Assembly: GCF_900091585.1 (NCBI RefSeq)
Contig: NZ_FMHT01000003.1
Location: 5,137,501-5,201,500, forward strand
Direction: 5' to 3'
DNA: 64,000 bases
Source of the DNA: Micromonospora nigra
Lineage (GTDB): Bacteria > Actinomycetota > Actinomycetes > Mycobacteriales > Micromonosporaceae
Under the pieces are notes generated by a model. That model ran no database searches and was not told the DNA's origin. It saw only the letters and a program-made list of their open reading frames with translations. The position numbers and the translations under genes were made by a program. Positions 37,604 to 45,585 of the stretch are shown one piece after another (the stretch's first letter is position 1; every line of letters starts with the position of its first letter).

Positions 37604-39271
37604 TCAGCCGTCGGCGTCGACCCCCGCCCAGGTGAGCGAGACCCGCGTGTCGACCGGCGCGCGGTGCCCCCGGGCCGGGGCCTTCCGCACCTCGACCCGG
37701 GCGACGAAGAGCGCCACGAACGCCCGCCGCTCGGGGAGCGCCGTCCGGTCCCACCACGACCCGGGCCCGATCGGGTCTTCCCCAGGCTCGGCAAGCCACT
37801 GCTCAATGGGCAGGGTTGGCGACGCTGCGGCGTCGAGGGCGTCGAGCTGCGCCGTCAGGGCCTCGATACGGCCGTTCAGGGCCGCCGCCGAGGTGCGGAA
37901 TCGGGCCTGCCCGATGGTGCCCGCGTACGCGCCCGCCGCCCGGTCGTCGTACAACTCGTCGAGCGCCCGCCGGGCCTCGTCCAGCTCGCCCGACATGGTC
38001 CCGCGCGCCGCGACCGCCGCCGGGTCTGCGCTGGCGACGCCGAACCGGCGGGTTGCCTCGGCGATTACGTCGAGGGTGTCCGGGTCGTCCTCGGCGGTGG
38101 CGATCAGCGCGAAGATGCGCCGTGCCACGTAGTCGTCCAACGCACGTTGTGAGATCGTGCACCCGCCCGCGTGCTGCCCGGGGAGCTTCAGCCCGTGAAC
38201 GCGAGAGCAGACGTAGACGGAATAGTAAGCAAGCTTTTCGTTTCGGTGGGATCGCATCGGCGACCCACACTCGCACGCCAGCGCGCCCAGCCCCGAGAGC
38301 AGAGACGGGGCGGGGGCGGCCGGGGTGGGCCGGCGGCCGAGGCGTGCCTGAACCTCGAACCACTGCACAGGGGCGACGATCGCGGGATGCGCGGTGACCG
38401 GGATGCCGTCGGCGTCGCGCGTGATCCGGTAGTGGTCAATGCGTTTGCTCGGACTGCCGTCCGGGCGCGGGACGTAGACGATCTCGGCCCCATAACCGGC
38501 GACCCGGGGGTCACGAAGGATCCGGTCGACCGTGCGGGGCCTCCACACGCTGTTGGCGTGCATCTTGCCGACGGTCGCGCCGCGAGTCGGTACCTGGTCG
38601 TTGTTCAACTCGGCGACGAGGCGGTTAATGTTGGCGGGGTCGTCGGGGTCGAGCATCCGGGCGAACATGCGCCGGACGACCTCGGCCTCTGCGGGGTGCG
38701 GGTCAAGTAGCTGTACGGCGATCGGCCTGCCGTCGGCGGCGGCCCGGACCTCGGGCCGCAGCGCGAAGCCGTACGGGGGCTTCCCGCTGACGTACCCGCC
38801 CAGCTCGCGCGCAAGTGCCTTCGCGCCGCGCACGTGAACGCTCTTGGTTTTCGACTCGCCGTGTGCCTGGTCAAGGCGCATGATCATGTGGATAAGGTCC
38901 ATGATGTCGCCGCGCCGGAACTCCCCCTCGGTCACGCTGACGATGGTCACGCCACGGTTGAGGAGGTCGGTCACGACCGGGATCGCGTCGAGCGGGTCGA
39001 GGCGGGAAAGCCGCGAAATGTAGTAGACGATGATCAGGTTGATCCGCCCGGCGTGGCAATCAGCAATCAGGCGGTCGAAGTCGGGTCGCTCAACCCCGCT
39101 AAACGCGCTGATCCCTAGGTCTTCATACCAACCTACCCACGTCGCGCCCATCTGGTCGGACCGTGCCCGTGCGGCCTCGTGCTGGGAGGCGGTAGACACT
39201 TCGCTGCGGTTCGCGCGGGCTTTGGACTGCCGGCCGTACCCACCCGCCCGGTACTGGTGAAAGGGGGACAT
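37604..39271 (-). CDS. Large serine integrase, 555 aa
   Basis: ATG 39271; a GTG at 39289 in frame is possible but reaches the att junction. The resolvase domain starts RAGGYGRQSKARANRS (Tyr12, Arg14, catalytic Ser16) and includes VERPDFDRLIADCHAGR, IIVYYISRLSR and RLDQAHGESKTKSVHVR. The recombinase domain follows, with GKPPYGF. A zinc ribbon uses CECGSP and CSRVHG...GGC near residues 350-390, and a coiled coil lies near the C-terminus (DDYVARRIFALIATAED; ELDEARRALDELYDD). It integrates the phage at the ABM gene next door and would be reversed by the Gp3-like factor at 7878-8600. Confidence 0.95.
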   Translation of the reverse strand: MSPFHQYRAGGYGRQSKARANRSEVSTASQHEAARARSDQMGATWVGWYEDLGISAFSGVERPDFDRLIADCHAGRINLIIVYYISRLSRLDPLDAIPVVTDLLNRGVTIVSVTEGEFRRGDIMDLIHMIMRLDQAHGESKTKSVHVRGAKALARELGGYVSGKPPYGFALRPEVRAAADGRPIAVQLLDPHPAEAEVVRRMFARMLDPDDPANINRLVAELNNDQVPTRGATVGKMHANSVWRPRTVDRILRDPRVAGYGAEIVYVPRPDGSPSKRIDHYRITRDADGIPVTAHPAIVAPVQWFEVQARLGRRPTPAAPAPSLLSGLGALACECGSPMRSHRNEKLAYYSVYVCSRVHGLKLPGQHAGGCTISQRALDDYVARRIFALIATAEDDPDTLDVIAEATRRFGVASADPAAVAARGTMSGELDEARRALDELYDDRAAGAYAGTIGQARFRTSAAALNGRIEALTAQLDALDAAASPTLPIEQWLAEPGEDPIGPGSWWDRTALPERRAFVALFVARVEVRKAPARGHRAPVDTRVSLTWAGVDADG

Positions 39272-39289
39272 GCCTAGGACTATAGCCAC

Positions 39290-39330
39290 GCGGGCGGGAG
39301 CTTTCGGTCTCCCAGCGGGTGTAGACGAAG
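39290..39330. other. Attachment junction (prophage right end), approximate
   Basis: Reading the host gene from 39482, the protein matches the ABM family through YFVYTRWETE (to about 39303) and then becomes unrelated. The crossover therefore lies close to the GAGACCGAAAG stretch at about 39300-39325. Serine integrase cores are only a few bases, and the other junction is outside the window, so the exact core cannot be fixed. Confidence 0.7.
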
Positions 39331-39482
39331 TACTGGTTCTTTCCGGCGACCGGGCGGAGCAGTTCGAAGCCGAGGAAGCCGGGAGAGTTCTCCACCCCGC
39401 CGGCCCGGGCCGCGAAACGTCTCTCCAGCTCCTCGCCGGCACCGGGCGGGACGTCGATCGCGTTGATCTTCACGACTGCCAT
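39300..39482 (-). pseudogene. Antibiotic biosynthesis monooxygenase-type gene split by the prophage
   Basis: From ATG 39482, about 60 codons encode the N-terminal two thirds of a ferredoxin-like ABM/HmoA protein: VVKINAIDVPPGAGEELERR, ENSPGFLGFELLRPVAG, YFVYTRWETE. The family is normally ~100 residues; the last strands and helix are lost and the frame reads on into phage sequence (to 39123). The remaining 3' part should lie at the far left prophage end, outside this window. The split gene is probably non-functional in the lysogen and restored on excision. Confidence 0.85.
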
Positions 39483-39513
39483 GTCTTCACCCTAACCGAC
39501 CGGCGGCCACAAA

Positions 39514-39525
39514 GAGGCTAGCCTC
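39514..39525. promoter_or_regulatory. 12-bp palindrome upstream of the split host gene
   Basis: GAGGCTAGCCTC is perfectly symmetric and lies ~35 bases before ATG 39482, where a regulator of the monooxygenase gene could bind. Confidence 0.4.
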
Positions 39526-39596
39526 CTATGACGGTTTGCGGGTGATGATGCTCCACACCGAGGGTGACGCCTACGACGAGGGGGCCTCGGCGCGGG

Positions 39597-40394
39597 TCAG
39601 AACGACTCGACCACGGGGACCAGATCGGCGTCGACCACGATCGGGGCATGGTCACTTGGGCCCTTGCCCTTGCGTGCCTCACGGTCGACGTACGCGGACC
39701 GCACCGTCCGGGCGAACCGGGCCGAGGCGTACACCAGGTCGATGCGCATGCCCTTGTTCTGGTGGAACATGCCGGCCCGGTAGTCCCAGTAGGTGTAGGG
39801 GTGCGGGCCCTTCATCGGGGTCGGCACCACGTCGGTGAGGCCGAGATCGCGCAGTGCCGCCAGGGCCGTCCGCTCGGCCGGGGTGACGTGGGTGGAGTGC
39901 GTGAACAGCGCCGGGTCCCACACGTCGGCGTCGGTCGGGGCGACGTTGAAGTCGCCGCACACGGCCAGCGGCAGCCCGCCGGCCAACTCCGTGTCGAGGG
40001 CGTCGCGGAGCGCGGCCAGCCAGGCCAGCTTGTAGGCGTAGTGCGGGTCGGCGGGAGCGCGGCCGTTGGGCACGTACACCGACCAGACCCGTAACCCGTC
40101 GCAGGTCGCGGAGATCGCCCGGGCCTCCGGTTCGGGGAAGCCCGGCTCGCCGGGAAAGCCGACCGCCACGTCGGCGAGGCCGACCCGCGACAGGACGGCC
40201 ACGCCGTTCCACCGGCCGTCGCTGTGGCTGGCCACCGTGTAGCCCAGCTCGCCCACCTCGGCCACGGGAAAGGCGCCGTCGGGGCACTTGGTCTCCTGGA
40301 GGCACACCACGTCGGGGCCGGTGCCCGCCAGCCAGTCGAGCAGACGGGGCAGGCGGGCCTTCACCGAGTTCACGTTCCAGGTCGCCAGGCGCAT
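39597..40394 (-). CDS. xthA: Exodeoxyribonuclease III
   Basis: The 265-residue protein shows all marks of the AP endonuclease/exonuclease III family: MRLATWNVNSVKARL, VVCLQETKC (Glu metal ligand), GDFNVAPTDADVWDP, and the C-terminal SDHAPIVVD (Asp-His catalytic pair). It acts in base excision repair of apurinic sites and 3' blocks. ATG 40394. First intact chromosomal gene beyond the prophage. Confidence 0.95.
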   Translation of the reverse strand: MRLATWNVNSVKARLPRLLDWLAGTGPDVVCLQETKCPDGAFPVAEVGELGYTVASHSDGRWNGVAVLSRVGLADVAVGFPGEPGFPEPEARAISATCDGLRVWSVYVPNGRAPADPHYAYKLAWLAALRDALDTELAGGLPLAVCGDFNVAPTDADVWDPALFTHSTHVTPAERTALAALRDLGLTDVVPTPMKGPHPYTYWDYRAGMFHQNKGMRIDLVYASARFARTVRSAYVDREARKGKGPSDHAPIVVDADLVPVVESF

Positions 40395-40433
40395 ACCCTA
40401 AGCCTGCCGCATCGCCGCCCGCCCGCGCCCGGT

Positions 40434-41354
40434 TCAGCTCCCCGGGGTGTCGCCCGGACGGGGCTGCTCGGCCAGGAACCGTTCCAGTTCCGCGCCCAGC
40501 TCGTCGGCCGTCGGCAGCGGTCCGGTTTCGGTGGCCAGCAGGTTCTTCTCGCCCCGGCCGCGCGCGAAGGCGTCGTACTGCTCCTCCAGGGCCTGCACCA
40601 GCGAGACGGCCTCGTCGGTCTGCGCGACCTGCCGGTCGATCTCCACCCGGACCACCTCGGCGGCCGAGCGCAGCCCGTCCCGGGGAAGCAGCAGCCCGGT
40701 GCTGCGCGACACGGAGGCGAGCAGCACCTCGGCGGCGGCCGGGTACTCGGTCTGGGCGACGTAGTGCGGCACGTGCGCGGCGAAGCCGAGCGCGTCGCGG
40801 CCCTGTTCGCCCAGGCGGTACTCGAGCAGGTGGCCGACGCTGCCGGGCACCTGCACCCGTTGCAGCCAGGGCTCGTAACCGGCGATGAGCTCCCGCCGGG
40901 TGGCGTGGGCGGTGACGCCGGTGGGCCGGGTGTGCGGCACGGCCATCGGGATCGAGTTGAGCCCGACGGTGAGTCGGACGTCCAGGCGCCGGGACAGCCC
41001 GGCCACGGCGGCCACGAACCGCTCCCACTGCAGGTCCGGCTCGGGGCCGGTGAGCAGCAGGAAGGGGGTCTCGTCGTCGTCGCGGAGCAGGTGCAGCTCG
41101 AGTTCGGGCGCGTCGTAGCTCTCCCAGTGGTCCTCGACGAAGGTCATCACCGGCCGGCGGGAGCGGTAGTCGAAGAGCTGGTCGATGTCGAAGCGGGCGA
41201 CCGGCGTCGCGTCCAGCGAGGTGAGCAGTTGCTCGCGGGCCAGCCGACTGGCGTTGCCGGCGTCGACGAAGCCGGTGAGGGCCTGGACGAGGACCGGCTG
41301 ACCGAGGTCGGGCAGATCGTCGGTGAGTTGGTAGAGCTCGTGTGGGTCGAGCAC
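40434..41354 (-). CDS. PAC2 family protein, 306 aa
   Basis: GTG 41354 with GGGAGG upstream; more upstream in-frame codons have no ribosome site. The start MLDPHELYQLTDDLPDL, the VQALTGFVDAGNASRLAREQ segment and VGLNSIPMAVPHTRPTGVTA are typical of actinobacterial PAC2 proteins, related to proteasome assembly chaperones and often encoded near proteasome-related genes. Exact function in Actinobacteria is not established. Confidence 0.88.
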   Translation of the reverse strand: MLDPHELYQLTDDLPDLGQPVLVQALTGFVDAGNASRLAREQLLTSLDATPVARFDIDQLFDYRSRRPVMTFVEDHWESYDAPELELHLLRDDDETPFLLLTGPEPDLQWERFVAAVAGLSRRLDVRLTVGLNSIPMAVPHTRPTGVTAHATRRELIAGYEPWLQRVQVPGSVGHLLEYRLGEQGRDALGFAAHVPHYVAQTEYPAAAEVLLASVSRSTGLLLPRDGLRSAAEVVRVEIDRQVAQTDEAVSLVQALEEQYDAFARGRGEKNLLATETGPLPTADELGAELERFLAEQPRPGDTPGS

Positions 41355-41698
41355 CGGTGCGGACCTCCCTGGTCGTGCGTACGGGCACCGTGTTGCGGAC
41401 GGCGGCCCCGGTTCGGGGAACGTATCCGCCATCCTGGTGCATTCCTGCGGACGCCCGTCGGAGGGCCGCCGAATGATCCACGTCCGAAAGGATGACCAGC
41501 GTACCCGCCGAACGGGCGATCGGTGGAGTGTCCTGTCCTGGGCTGCCCCCGACCCGGCCGTCACCGGGGCGAGGTCCGCTGGTTACGCGAGGTTCGCCCC
41601 GGACGCTCCCGCCGTCGACCGACTCGTCCGTCAGTGGGTGAGCAGGACCACGAGATCACCAGGGGTGGTCGGGGTTTCCGCCTGCCTAGCCTCGGCTG
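41355..41698. other. Divergent intergenic region, 344 bases
   Basis: It separates the PAC2 gene (minus) from the gene at 41699 (plus). No convincing gene, RNA or repeat is seen. A -10-like TAGCCT lies ~10 bases before ATG 41699. Confidence 0.6.
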
Positions 41699-42493
41699 AT
41701 GCCCGACGATCGCATCCCCGACGACCGGATCCCCCACGACGACCCCGCTGGCCGTTCGGACGACCTCGACTCCTCCGGCCAGCAGGTCGCCTCGCGGGCC
41801 GCGTTCCGGGCCAGGGCGCTGCTCGCCGCCGGCGTGGCGTGCTGCCTCGGCCTGACCGTGCTCGCCCAGACCCGACCCCGGGTCGCCGACCCCGCGCCGC
41901 CCGCCCCGGCTGCCGCCGCTGACGCCTCCGGGCGGGTCGAACCGGAGGTGGCCTCCCGGGCCAGGGCCCGCGCCTCCGCGAGCCCGGCCCGCTCCGCCAC
42001 CGACGAGGACCCCGACACCGTCACCGCCCGGCCGGAACCCACCCGCCCGGCCCCGGTGGCCGGCCTGACCCGGGCGCAGATGGACAACGCCGAGGCGATC
42101 GTGCGGGCCGGTCGCGAGATGGGTGTCCCGCGCCGGGCCCTGGTGATCGCGGTGGCCACCGCGATGCAGGAGAGCACGCTCTACAACGTGGCCAGCGGCG
42201 TGCTGCCCGAGTCCCAGCGGCACCCGCACCAGGGCGTCGGCTGGGACCACGACTCGGTGGGGCTGTTCCAGCAGCGGTCCAGCAGCGGTTGGGGGCCGGT
42301 CGGCCGGCTGATGGATCCCGAGTTCGCCACCCGTCAGTTCCTCACCGCGCTGCTCAGGGTGCCGGGGTGGCAGCGGATGCGGCTCACCGACGCCGCCCAG
42401 GCCGTGCAGGTCTCGGCGTACCCGGGGCACTACGCCCGGCACGAGGGGCTGGCCACCGAGGTCGTCGACGCCCTCCTCCCGTCGGTTGGGTAG
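41699..42493 (+). CDS. Membrane-anchored lysozyme-like protein, 264 aa
   Basis: ATG 41699. A cytoplasmic N-terminus (~35 residues) is followed by a membrane helix (RALLAAGVACCLGLTVLA), a Pro/Ala-rich linker, and a domain at ~120-264 with the transglycosylase-like pattern ALVIAVATAMQESTLYN (candidate catalytic Glu), DSVGLFQQRSSSGWGP and FATRQFLTALLRVPGW. Likely peptidoglycan-related; enzymatic activity is unproven. Confidence 0.78.
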   Translation: MPDDRIPDDRIPHDDPAGRSDDLDSSGQQVASRAAFRARALLAAGVACCLGLTVLAQTRPRVADPAPPAPAAAADASGRVEPEVASRARARASASPARSATDEDPDTVTARPEPTRPAPVAGLTRAQMDNAEAIVRAGREMGVPRRALVIAVATAMQESTLYNVASGVLPESQRHPHQGVGWDHDSVGLFQQRSSSGWGPVGRLMDPEFATRQFLTALLRVPGWQRMRLTDAAQAVQVSAYPGHYARHEGLATEVVDALLPSVG

Positions 42494-42596
42494 TCTCCCG
42501 GCGACCACAGTGGACGGTTGCGGGGTGGGCGTTCCGGGTACAGGCGTTGCCACGCCGAGGTACACATGGATGAGGCACCACCGACAGGAGGACGTC

Positions 42597-42740
42597 ATGT
42601 CACTGATGCACAAGCTCACCACCTTCCTCCGCTCGCCCAAGGGTCAGCAGTTGGTCGACCGGGGGCGGCGCGAGTTGGCCAAGCCGGCGAACCAGCAGAA
42701 ACTGCGCGGCCTGAAGGCCAAGCTGTCGAAGCGGCGCTGA
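42597..42740 (+). CDS. Small basic protein, 47 aa
   Basis: ATG 42597 with AGGAGG upstream. The 47-residue product (MSLMHKLTTFLRSPKGQQLV) is very basic and helical, ending KLSKRR. Such short proteins are conserved in Micromonosporaceae next to EcsC genes. No function known; translational start is strong. Confidence 0.7.
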   Translation: MSLMHKLTTFLRSPKGQQLVDRGRRELAKPANQQKLRGLKAKLSKRR

Positions 42741-42774
42741 CCCCCGCTCCTCCGGCGACCTCCCAGGAGTTTCC

Positions 42775-43524
42775 GTGACCGATCCCGCGCCCGTCGACGG
42801 CCAGCCCGTCACCCCCGCCCCCCGGCCCCCCGGCGTGCCCCCGGGCGCGACCGGGGAGGCCACCGAGGCCCCGCCGGCCACCCTGTGGGACCGGATGCGG
42901 GAGGACCCGCAGTACGCCCCGGAGCACCTCGCGCTGGAGGCGGTGCGCCGGCTCGGGCCGGAGGCCGCCCGGTGGGCCGGGCAGGCCCGCGCCGAGCAGC
43001 CGGGGGTCACCCCCGACGACCTCGCCGACCAGGCGGTACGCCGGTTCGTCAACCGGGCCCGGCTCTCCGGTGCCGTCTCGGGTGCCGCCGGACTGCCCGG
43101 GGCGGTGATAGACGTGGGCGTGCTCGCCTGGACCCAGGCGCGGATGGTCCTGCACGTCGCCGCCGCGTACGGGGTCGACCCGGTGCACGCCGACCGCGCC
43201 GCCGACCTGCTGGTCCTGCAGAAGGTGCACAAGGTGGCGGCGAGCGCGCGGCTCGCGCTGGGCGTGGCCGCCGGCCGGGAACGCGCCGGTGCGCTGTTCG
43301 GCGGCAGCGGGCAGACCCCCATCGGCCGGGTCATGCTCCGCCTGGGCATCCGGCTGGCCCAGATGGCCGGGGTGCGGGCGGCCAAACGGATGTTCGCCAA
43401 GGTCGTGCCGGGAGCCGCGATCGTCCTCGGCACCTGGGCCAACTCCTCGGCGACCAAGGATCTCGCCCGGCGCTCCCGCGAGCTGTACCGCCAGCACGGA
43501 GTCCCGCAGCAGCGCCAGCCCTGA
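42775..43524 (+). CDS. EcsC family protein, 249 aa
   Basis: GTG 42775 with AGGAG upstream. After a Pro-rich N-terminus, the EcsC core includes LSGAVSGAAGLPGAVIDVGV, TQARMVLHVAAAYGVD and IRLAQMAGVRAAKRMFAKVV with amphipathic and hydrophobic helices. The family is associated with membranes, its biochemical role unclear. Lies 34 bases after the 47-aa gene, possibly in one operon. Confidence 0.85.
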   Translation: MTDPAPVDGQPVTPAPRPPGVPPGATGEATEAPPATLWDRMREDPQYAPEHLALEAVRRLGPEAARWAGQARAEQPGVTPDDLADQAVRRFVNRARLSGAVSGAAGLPGAVIDVGVLAWTQARMVLHVAAAYGVDPVHADRAADLLVLQKVHKVAASARLALGVAAGRERAGALFGGSGQTPIGRVMLRLGIRLAQMAGVRAAKRMFAKVVPGAAIVLGTWANSSATKDLARRSRELYRQHGVPQQRQP

Positions 43525-43544
43525 CCCTCGGCGGGGTGGGCGGG

Positions 43545-44387
43545 TCAGTCGGCCCGCCGCCACGCCCGCCAGGTCACCTCGGCGAGCCGGGACTGGCCGG
43601 CCGCGTTGGGGTGGAACCAGTCCAGCCGATTGACGAGGTCGAGGGTGAAGCGGACCCGGTGCACCGCTCCGCCGTCGTACCGGCAGCGGGAGCCGTACGC
43701 CCGGCAGGCGGCGGCGAGCTGCCGGTTGTAGGCGTCCACCCGGTCGCGGAAGGCCGCCCGGCGGGCCCGGTCGGCCGGCGCGTCGGAGGTGGGCTCGGCG
43801 AGCAGGGCGGGACAGATCCCGCGTCGCCAGGCCCGCGCCGCCCGGGAGTCGGTGTGCCCGACCTCCCACAGCCGGTACAGGTCGGGGATGCTCACCACCA
43901 GCACCCGTGCCTTCGGGCGGCCCTCCCGCAGCACCCGCAGGCCCCGGTCGACGTCAGCGCGGAACTTCGCCACCGGGGTCATCGCGTCGATGCCGCCCCG
44001 GCAGGCGTCGTTGGCACCCACCAGCACCGTCACGTGGTCGACGCGGTCGCGTACCGCCGCCTCGGCCTGGTCCGCCAACGCCGCGGCGCGGGCTCCCGGC
44101 CGGGCGTGGGTGTGCGCCTCGCCGCGCAACGCCGGATCCCGGTCGAGCAGCCGTTGGTAGATGCTGTTCACCCGCAGGCCGTTCCCGGTCGACCAGGAGT
44201 TGCGCTCGCACGAGTTGAGGAACAGGCACGAGCCGAAGCCGGTGCTGATGGAGTCGCCGAGGGCGGCGAGGCCGCCGGAGGCGGGTTTCCCGCCGGTCGG
44301 TCGTGGCGCGGGCTCCCCGCCGCCCTCGCACGCCAGGGCGACGAGGGCGAGCAGACAGATCGCGGCGGTGGTCCAGCGTCGAGGCAT
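43545..44387 (-). CDS. SGNH/GDSL hydrolase lipoprotein, 280 aa
   Basis: ATG 44387. Signal peptide with a lipobox (LALVALAC, Cys at 20) is followed by an SGNH hydrolase: block I GDSISTGF with the Ser nucleophile, block III GANDAC, and block V DWFHPN with Asp and His. It is probably an extracellular esterase or lipase tethered to the membrane. Convergent with EcsC; only 20 bases separate the two. Confidence 0.88.
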   Translation of the reverse strand: MPRRWTTAAICLLALVALACEGGGEPAPRPTGGKPASGGLAALGDSISTGFGSCLFLNSCERNSWSTGNGLRVNSIYQRLLDRDPALRGEAHTHARPGARAAALADQAEAAVRDRVDHVTVLVGANDACRGGIDAMTPVAKFRADVDRGLRVLREGRPKARVLVVSIPDLYRLWEVGHTDSRAARAWRRGICPALLAEPTSDAPADRARRAAFRDRVDAYNRQLAAACRAYGSRCRYDGGAVHRVRFTLDLVNRLDWFHPNAAGQSRLAEVTWRAWRRAD

Positions 44388-44499
44388 GACGTCCCCAGTC
44401 AGGCGAGCGCAGAGCGAGGGCGCGATGACTCTACGCGCGGAGTGCGCGAGAGGCGATCCCTGCTGTCGGACATGCGGCAGACGACTGCCGCCGAACCGC

Positions 44500-45138
44500 T
44501 CAGCGTGGTAGGCGCCAGGGTGCCCGCTGCCCGTGCAGCCACCACTGGAGGGCGCGGGTGAGCCGGGGCAGCACGAGGTAGGTCATCAACGGGGTCAGCG
44601 TGAGCGTCATGGCCAGCACCCGTGCGGCGGTCGGCAGATCCGGCAGGAACCGGCCGGTCAGCAGTGTCGCGGTGAGGCTCAGCGGGAAGAAGGCCAACCA
44701 GATCGTCACCGCCTGCTTCCAGCGCGGCGGTGACGGCGGCGGCCCGGCCGGGGTGGCGTCGATCGCCACGACCGCCGCACCGTCGGCACCCCGCCCGGCG
44801 GTACCGGTATCGGGGCGCGGCGGGTCGAACCAGCCCTCCACCCCGGTTCGCCGCTCGACCCGGGTGTGTTCGACGATGCCCTGGGCCGACGTCAGCCACC
44901 AGCGCCGCTGCGGCGACTCCTCCCATCGGCTCAGCGTCTCGTCGTCGGCGAAGCGGTAGAGCATGTGCCACTCGCCCGACCCGGGGGCGCTGCGCACCCA
45001 GCCGGCGCCGAGGAACCCCGGGAACGCCTCGGCCAGCGCGGTTCCGGCCCGCATCCAGGCCACCATCTCGTCGGTGCGGGCGGGGTCGGTGCGCCGGGCG
45101 ACGGCGACGGTCACCGGTGCGGTACTGGTCAGGCTCAT
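44500..45138 (-). CDS. ABM-domain membrane protein, 212 aa
   Basis: ATG 45138. The N-terminal ~100 residues form an antibiotic biosynthesis monooxygenase (ferredoxin-like) domain: TVAVARRTDPARTDEMVAWM, GFLGAGWVRSAPGSGEWHML, FADDETLSRWEESPQRR. A variable linker is followed by two membrane helices (VTIWLAFFPLSLTATLLTG, VLAMTLTLTPLMTYLVLP). Such fusions are known as DUF-type ABM membrane proteins. Substrate unknown. Confidence 0.82.
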   Translation of the reverse strand: MSLTSTAPVTVAVARRTDPARTDEMVAWMRAGTALAEAFPGFLGAGWVRSAPGSGEWHMLYRFADDETLSRWEESPQRRWWLTSAQGIVEHTRVERRTGVEGWFDPPRPDTGTAGRGADGAAVVAIDATPAGPPPSPPRWKQAVTIWLAFFPLSLTATLLTGRFLPDLPTAARVLAMTLTLTPLMTYLVLPRLTRALQWWLHGQRAPWRLPR

Positions 45139-45305
45139 GCCCCCATGGTCCCCGTTCGGGTCCCGACGGGCAGGTCCGCGACGGGCCGGTGTTGCCCACG
45201 CCACGACGACGGTTCCGTCACAGTGCCGCTGACCCGGCCGGTGTCGTCGCCGCGGGTTGGTCGTCGCCGAGGGTTAGTCGTCGCCGCCGGGGGTAGGTCG
45301 GGGCA

Positions 45306-45569
45306 ATGATGAGATCGCAGCCCCGGCGTGCCCGTGGCACGGTCGGCCACGCCTACAGCGCGCTGAACCTCCGGCTCGTGCTCGCCAGCTTCGGTCTGGT
45401 GACCATGGTCCTGTTCGCCGTCCTCGCCTTCCGCGCCGACCTGGCGTGGCTGGGGGCGCTGTGCGTGGTCTTCGCGGTCGTCGCCGTGGTCGATCTGGTC
45501 GTCATCCAGCGGCGCCGCGCCGCCCGCCGCCGGGAGGAGCCGGGCACGCGGCACTCACTCTTCGAGTGA
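45306..45569 (+). CDS. Small membrane protein, 87 aa (DUF6343-like)
   Basis: ATG 45306. The YSALNLRLVLASFGLV motif and two membrane helices (VTMVLFAVLAFRADL, LGALCVVFAVVAVVDLVVIQ) followed by RRRAARRREE match a small actinobacterial family. It lies 16 bases before the aldehyde dehydrogenase gene, with which it may share a message. Confidence 0.78.
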   Translation: MMRSQPRRARGTVGHAYSALNLRLVLASFGLVTMVLFAVLAFRADLAWLGALCVVFAVVAVVDLVVIQRRRAARRREEPGTRHSLFE

Positions 45570-45585
45570 CAGGAGTGGTCAGCCC

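Noticed and set aside
39123..39300. ABM protein of 119 residues reading into phage DNA
   Set aside because: The last ~60 codons are antisense-like sequence of the integrase start region and have no relation to the ABM family; treated as a split gene.
39483..39596. A tRNA gene as attachment site
   Set aside because: No cloverleaf is visible near the right junction, and serine integrases usually target protein genes, as here.
41437..41922. Plus-strand frame overlapping the start of the lysozyme-like gene
   Set aside because: No ribosome site, and the overlapping frame at 41699 encodes a recognisable membrane and lysozyme-like architecture.
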